DNA from: Pseudomonadota bacterium
GTDB taxonomy: Bacteria > Pseudomonadota > Alphaproteobacteria > Micropepsales > Micropepsaceae
DNA length: 9,655 bases
Assembly (NCBI GenBank): GCA_021817355.1
Contig: JAKAVI010000030.1
Coordinates: 1 to 9,655, forward strand
Direction of reading: 5' to 3'
The notes under the pieces are model-generated. The model was not told the DNA's origin, made no database searches, and saw nothing but the letters and a program-made list of their open reading frames with translations. The position numbers and the translations under genes were made by a program. Below are positions 7,457-9,655 of the stretch, piece after piece (within the stretch, counting starts at the first letter, position 1; each line of letters begins with the position of its first letter).

Positions 7457-8902
7457 TCAGCCGCTCTTGACGCCCTTCATCAGGTCCAGTCCGAGCTCGC
7501 GCAATTTCTTGCGCAAGGTATTGCGGTTAAGACCAAGCAGATGGGCGGCCTTTATTTGGTTACCCCTGGTCGCTGCGAGTGCCAGGGAGAAGAGCGGCCG
7601 CTCCACTTCGACGAGAACCCGGTCATAAAGGCCCGGCGGTGGCAGTTGAGGTGCGTGCTCGGCAAAGACGCCGGCCAGCTGCCTCTCAAGAAGTTCGGCC
7701 AGAGAGGCGACCTCCGCGTCCTCCGACGGACGCAGGCGCACCGGCTCATTCAGCTCCCCAGAGACGGCATCGGCTGTGATGGTCTCGCCCGGATGCAAGA
7801 CCGCAAGACGGCGAATGACATTCTCAAGCTCACGGACATTGCCCGGCCAGCGGTACCGTTTCAAAAGCTCCAGGCCGTCCATATCGAGCCTTTTTGCGGG
7901 CAGGTTTTCCTCCTCGGCCTTGCGGAGGAAGTGGCGGACAAGGTCGGGGATATCCTCAGCCCGTTCGCGCAAGGGCGGCAGACGCAAGGGCACAACATTG
8001 AGGCGGTAATAAAGATCTTCGCGAAACAGCCCCTGGGTAATAAGTTGGCGCAGATCACGATTGGTCGCGGCAATGATGCGGACATCGGTCCTGATCGCTA
8101 GCCGCCCACCAACCGTGGTGTATTCACCCTGCTGCAAGACTCTGAGCAGTCGCGTCTGGGCCTCCAGAGGCATGTCACCGATTTCGTCGAGGAACAGTGT
8201 GCCCCCTTCGGCCTGCTCAAAACGCCCTATGCCCCTGTGAGTGGCCCCGGCAAGGGCTCCCCGCTCGTATCCGAAGAGCTCGCTTTCCACGAGTTCCTTT
8301 GGAATCGCAGCCATGTTGACAGCGACAAAGCTCCCTCGCCGGCGCTTGCCGTAGTCGTGAAGTGCACGCGCCACCAACTCCTTTCCCGTACCGCTCTCTC
8401 CGGTGATCATGACGGTTAAGTCAGTCTGGGTCAGGCGAGCGATGATGCGATAGATCTCCTGCATCGCAGGGGACCGTCCTATCAGTGGCAATCGTTCCTC
8501 GGCGCCTTCCTCAGAAATGGCGCTGGTCTGCGCTTGTGGTAATTCAAGTGCCCTTTTAACAACTGCAATTAAATCTTTGAGATCAAATGGTTTTGGAAGA
8601 TAGTCAAATGCTCCGCGTTCGGCTGCGGTGATAGCCGTCAGAATGGTATTTTGTGCGCTCATGATGATTACCGGCAATTCTGGCCGGTGGCGTTTGATGC
8701 GCGGGATAAGGTCAAATCCGCTCTCGTCGGGGAGCACGACGTCACTGATCACGACATTGCCCTCGCCGGCCATCACCCAACGCCAAAGTCCTGCAGCGGT
8801 TGACGTTGTTCTGACGTCGTACCCTGCCCGTCCTAAGGCCTGGGAAACCACGGTTCGGATGGCAGAATCATCGTCGGCAACAAGGACTTGACCTTTGGTC
8901 AT
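7457..8902 (-). CDS. ntrC: NtrC nitrogen response regulator with altered GAFTGA loop
   Basis: Cytosolic DNA-binding response regulator phosphorylated by NtrB; it normally activates nitrogen-assimilation genes. The 481-aa protein has a receiver (about 1-120) with D11/D12, phospho-acceptor D54, S82 and K104. The AAA+ domain (about 140-375) has Walker A GESGTGKE (168-175), Walker B FLDEIGD (D239/E240) and the conserved [11 protein letters not shown] arginine region. The Fis-type helix-turn-helix (about 445-470) reads [20 protein letters not shown]. The oddity is the sigma54-contact loop, residues 215-220. It reads GALAGA, not GAFTGA, with Leu for the key Phe and Ala for the key Thr. Flanks (ELFGYERG before, GRFEQAEGG after) are normal. 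This could mean sigma54-independent or weakened activation, as for Rhodobacter capsulatus NtrC. The start overlaps the ntrB stop as ATGA. Confidence 0.96.
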   Translation of the reverse strand: MTKGQVLVADDDSAIRTVVSQALGRAGYDVRTTSTAAGLWRWVMAGEGNVVISDVVLPDESGFDLIPRIKRHRPELPVIIMSAQNTILTAITAAERGAFDYLPKPFDLKDLIAVVKRALELPQAQTSAISEEGAEERLPLIGRSPAMQEIYRIIARLTQTDLTVMITGESGTGKELVARALHDYGKRRRGSFVAVNMAAIPKELVESELFGYERGALAGATHRGIGRFEQAEGGTLFLDEIGDMPLEAQTRLLRVLQQGEYTTVGGRLAIRTDVRIIAATNRDLRQLITQGLFREDLYYRLNVVPLRLPPLRERAEDIPDLVRHFLRKAEEENLPAKRLDMDGLELLKRYRWPGNVRELENVIRRLAVLHPGETITADAVSGELNEPVRLRPSEDAEVASLAELLERQLAGVFAEHAPQLPPPGLYDRVLVEVERPLFSLALAATRGNQIKAAHLLGLNRNTLRKKLRELGLDLMKGVKSG

Positions 8903-9655
8903 GGGTGCTCACGTGCTTGGGGCAAAAGGATACGAAAAAGGGTTCTGCCAGGCCCGGAGTCACATTCTATGACCCCGCCATGATCGCCGATGATCTTTGC
9001 AACCAAGGCCAGTCCAAGGCCCGAACCGCGTAATTTAGTTGTCACGAATGGGTCGAATATGTGTGGCAGCAGGTCTGCCGGGATACCACTGCCATTGTCC
9101 CGTACAGTCACTTCGAGCGGAACACTGATGCTACCGGGTCCGGCGCGCATCCGCATTCCCGGTCGGTAGGCGCTCGTCAGAACGATCTCGCCACCATCCT
9201 CGGCGACCGCGTCCGCCGCATTTCTCACAAGGTTGAGAAAGGCTTGTACCAGGCTGTCGAAGTCGCCCAGAACGGGTGGCAATGAGGGGTCAAACGATTC
9301 GCTGAACTTGACGTGACGGGCGAAGCCCGATATCGCCACCTTGCGAACACGGTCCAGCACCTCGTGAATGTTGACGGCGTCTTGTGCAGCCACATGGGTG
9401 TCGCCGAAAGCTTCCACGCGGTCGATGAGGCCGCGGATCCGGTCACTTTCCGCGCAGATTAGCTCGGTAAGATTGCGTTCCTGCACCGGTACCGCCTCCT
9501 CCAGGAGCTGGGCGGCGCCACGGATGCCTGCGAGGGGATTTTTGATTTCATGGGCCAGGACCGCCGCCATACCGGAAAGAGAACGAACCGCGCCACGATG
9601 CAGAATTTGGCGGTCAAGCCGGTGTGCCAGTCCGCGCTCCTGAAGCATCAACACC
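8899..9655 (-). CDS. ntrB: NtrB nitrogen sensor kinase (5' end outside window)
   Basis: Cytosolic histidine kinase/phosphatase that controls NtrC phosphorylation, normally under PII control. The visible 251-252 residues are the C-terminal catalytic part. They contain an H-box [11 protein letters not shown]-box [11 protein letters not shown]1 DNGSGIP, F-box FDPFVTTK and G2 GSGLGLAL, all intact. NtrB proteins are usually about 350-400 aa, so roughly 100-150 residues, including the N-terminal PAS domain, lie beyond the window edge. In-frame GTG, TTG and ATG codons at the very edge are internal, not a start. The stop overlaps the ntrC start by 4 bp (ATGA), so the pair is translationally coupled. 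Confidence 0.95.
   Translation of the reverse strand, partial: VLMLQERGLAHRLDRQILHRGAVRSLSGMAAVLAHEIKNPLAGIRGAAQLLEEAVPVQERNLTELICAESDRIRGLIDRVEAFGDTHVAAQDAVNIHEVLDRVRKVAISGFARHVKFSESFDPSLPPVLGDFDSLVQAFLNLVRNAADAVAEDGGEIVLTSAYRPGMRMRAGPGSISVPLEVTVRDNGSGIPADLLPHIFDPFVTTKLRGSGLGLALVAKIIGDHGGVIECDSGPGRTLFRILLPQAREHP

Noticed and set aside
7409..8101. Long plus-strand open frame (230 codons) opposite ntrC
   Set aside because: It lies fully antisense to a clear ntrC coding region, shows no recognisable domain, and is explained by the codon bias of the real gene.
9646..9654. GTG/TTG/ATG codons at the right edge as the ntrB start
   Set aside because: Starting there would delete the whole N-terminal sensor domain; the gene simply continues beyond the window.

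Overview
The window is a compact chromosomal block from an alphaproteobacterium. It carries the NtrB/NtrC and NtrY/NtrX two-component systems followed by a class IV aminotransferase, hfq and hflX, all on the minus strand, with mazG facing them on the plus strand. The ntrBC-ntrYX-dat-hfq-hflX-mazG order is typical of Alphaproteobacteria. The absence of a trkA gene between ntrX and dat, common in rhizobia as far as I recall, hints at a Rhodospirillales-like or other non-rhizobial lineage; this is an inference. No mobile element, CRISPR array, rRNA or tRNA is visible.

Layout in minus-strand transcription order: ntrB (5' end cut by the window edge, 9655-8899) overlaps ntrC (8902-7457) by the 4-base ATGA. 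A gap of about 120 bp holds a possible sigma70-type promoter and an inverted repeat. Then come ntrY (7333-5060), ntrX (5091-3652, overlapping ntrY by 32 bp), a D-amino-acid-aminotransferase-like gene (3649-2744, just after or overlapping the ntrX stop), a 118-bp gap, hfq (2625-2374) and hflX (about 2377-1040, overlapping or fused to the hfq stop). On the plus strand, a possible tail of an upstream gene (2-49) precedes mazG (106-906). hflX and mazG converge over a 133-bp gap with no clear terminator.

How the genes work together: NtrB and NtrY are histidine kinases and NtrC and NtrX their AAA+ response regulators, controlling nitrogen assimilation and, for NtrYX, often redox and envelope functions. 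Hfq is the sRNA chaperone, HflX a ribosome-associated GTPase and MazG a housekeeping NTP pyrophosphohydrolase.

The main oddities are these. The sigma54-contact loop of NtrC reads GALAGA instead of GAFTGA while its ATPase and receiver residues look intact. NtrX lacks the loop altogether, as is usual for NtrX. hflX has no ATG or GTG start near its conserved N-terminus: the best-placed start is a CTG overlapping the hfq stop. I see no wholly new system here; the NtrC loop change is the most unusual signal.
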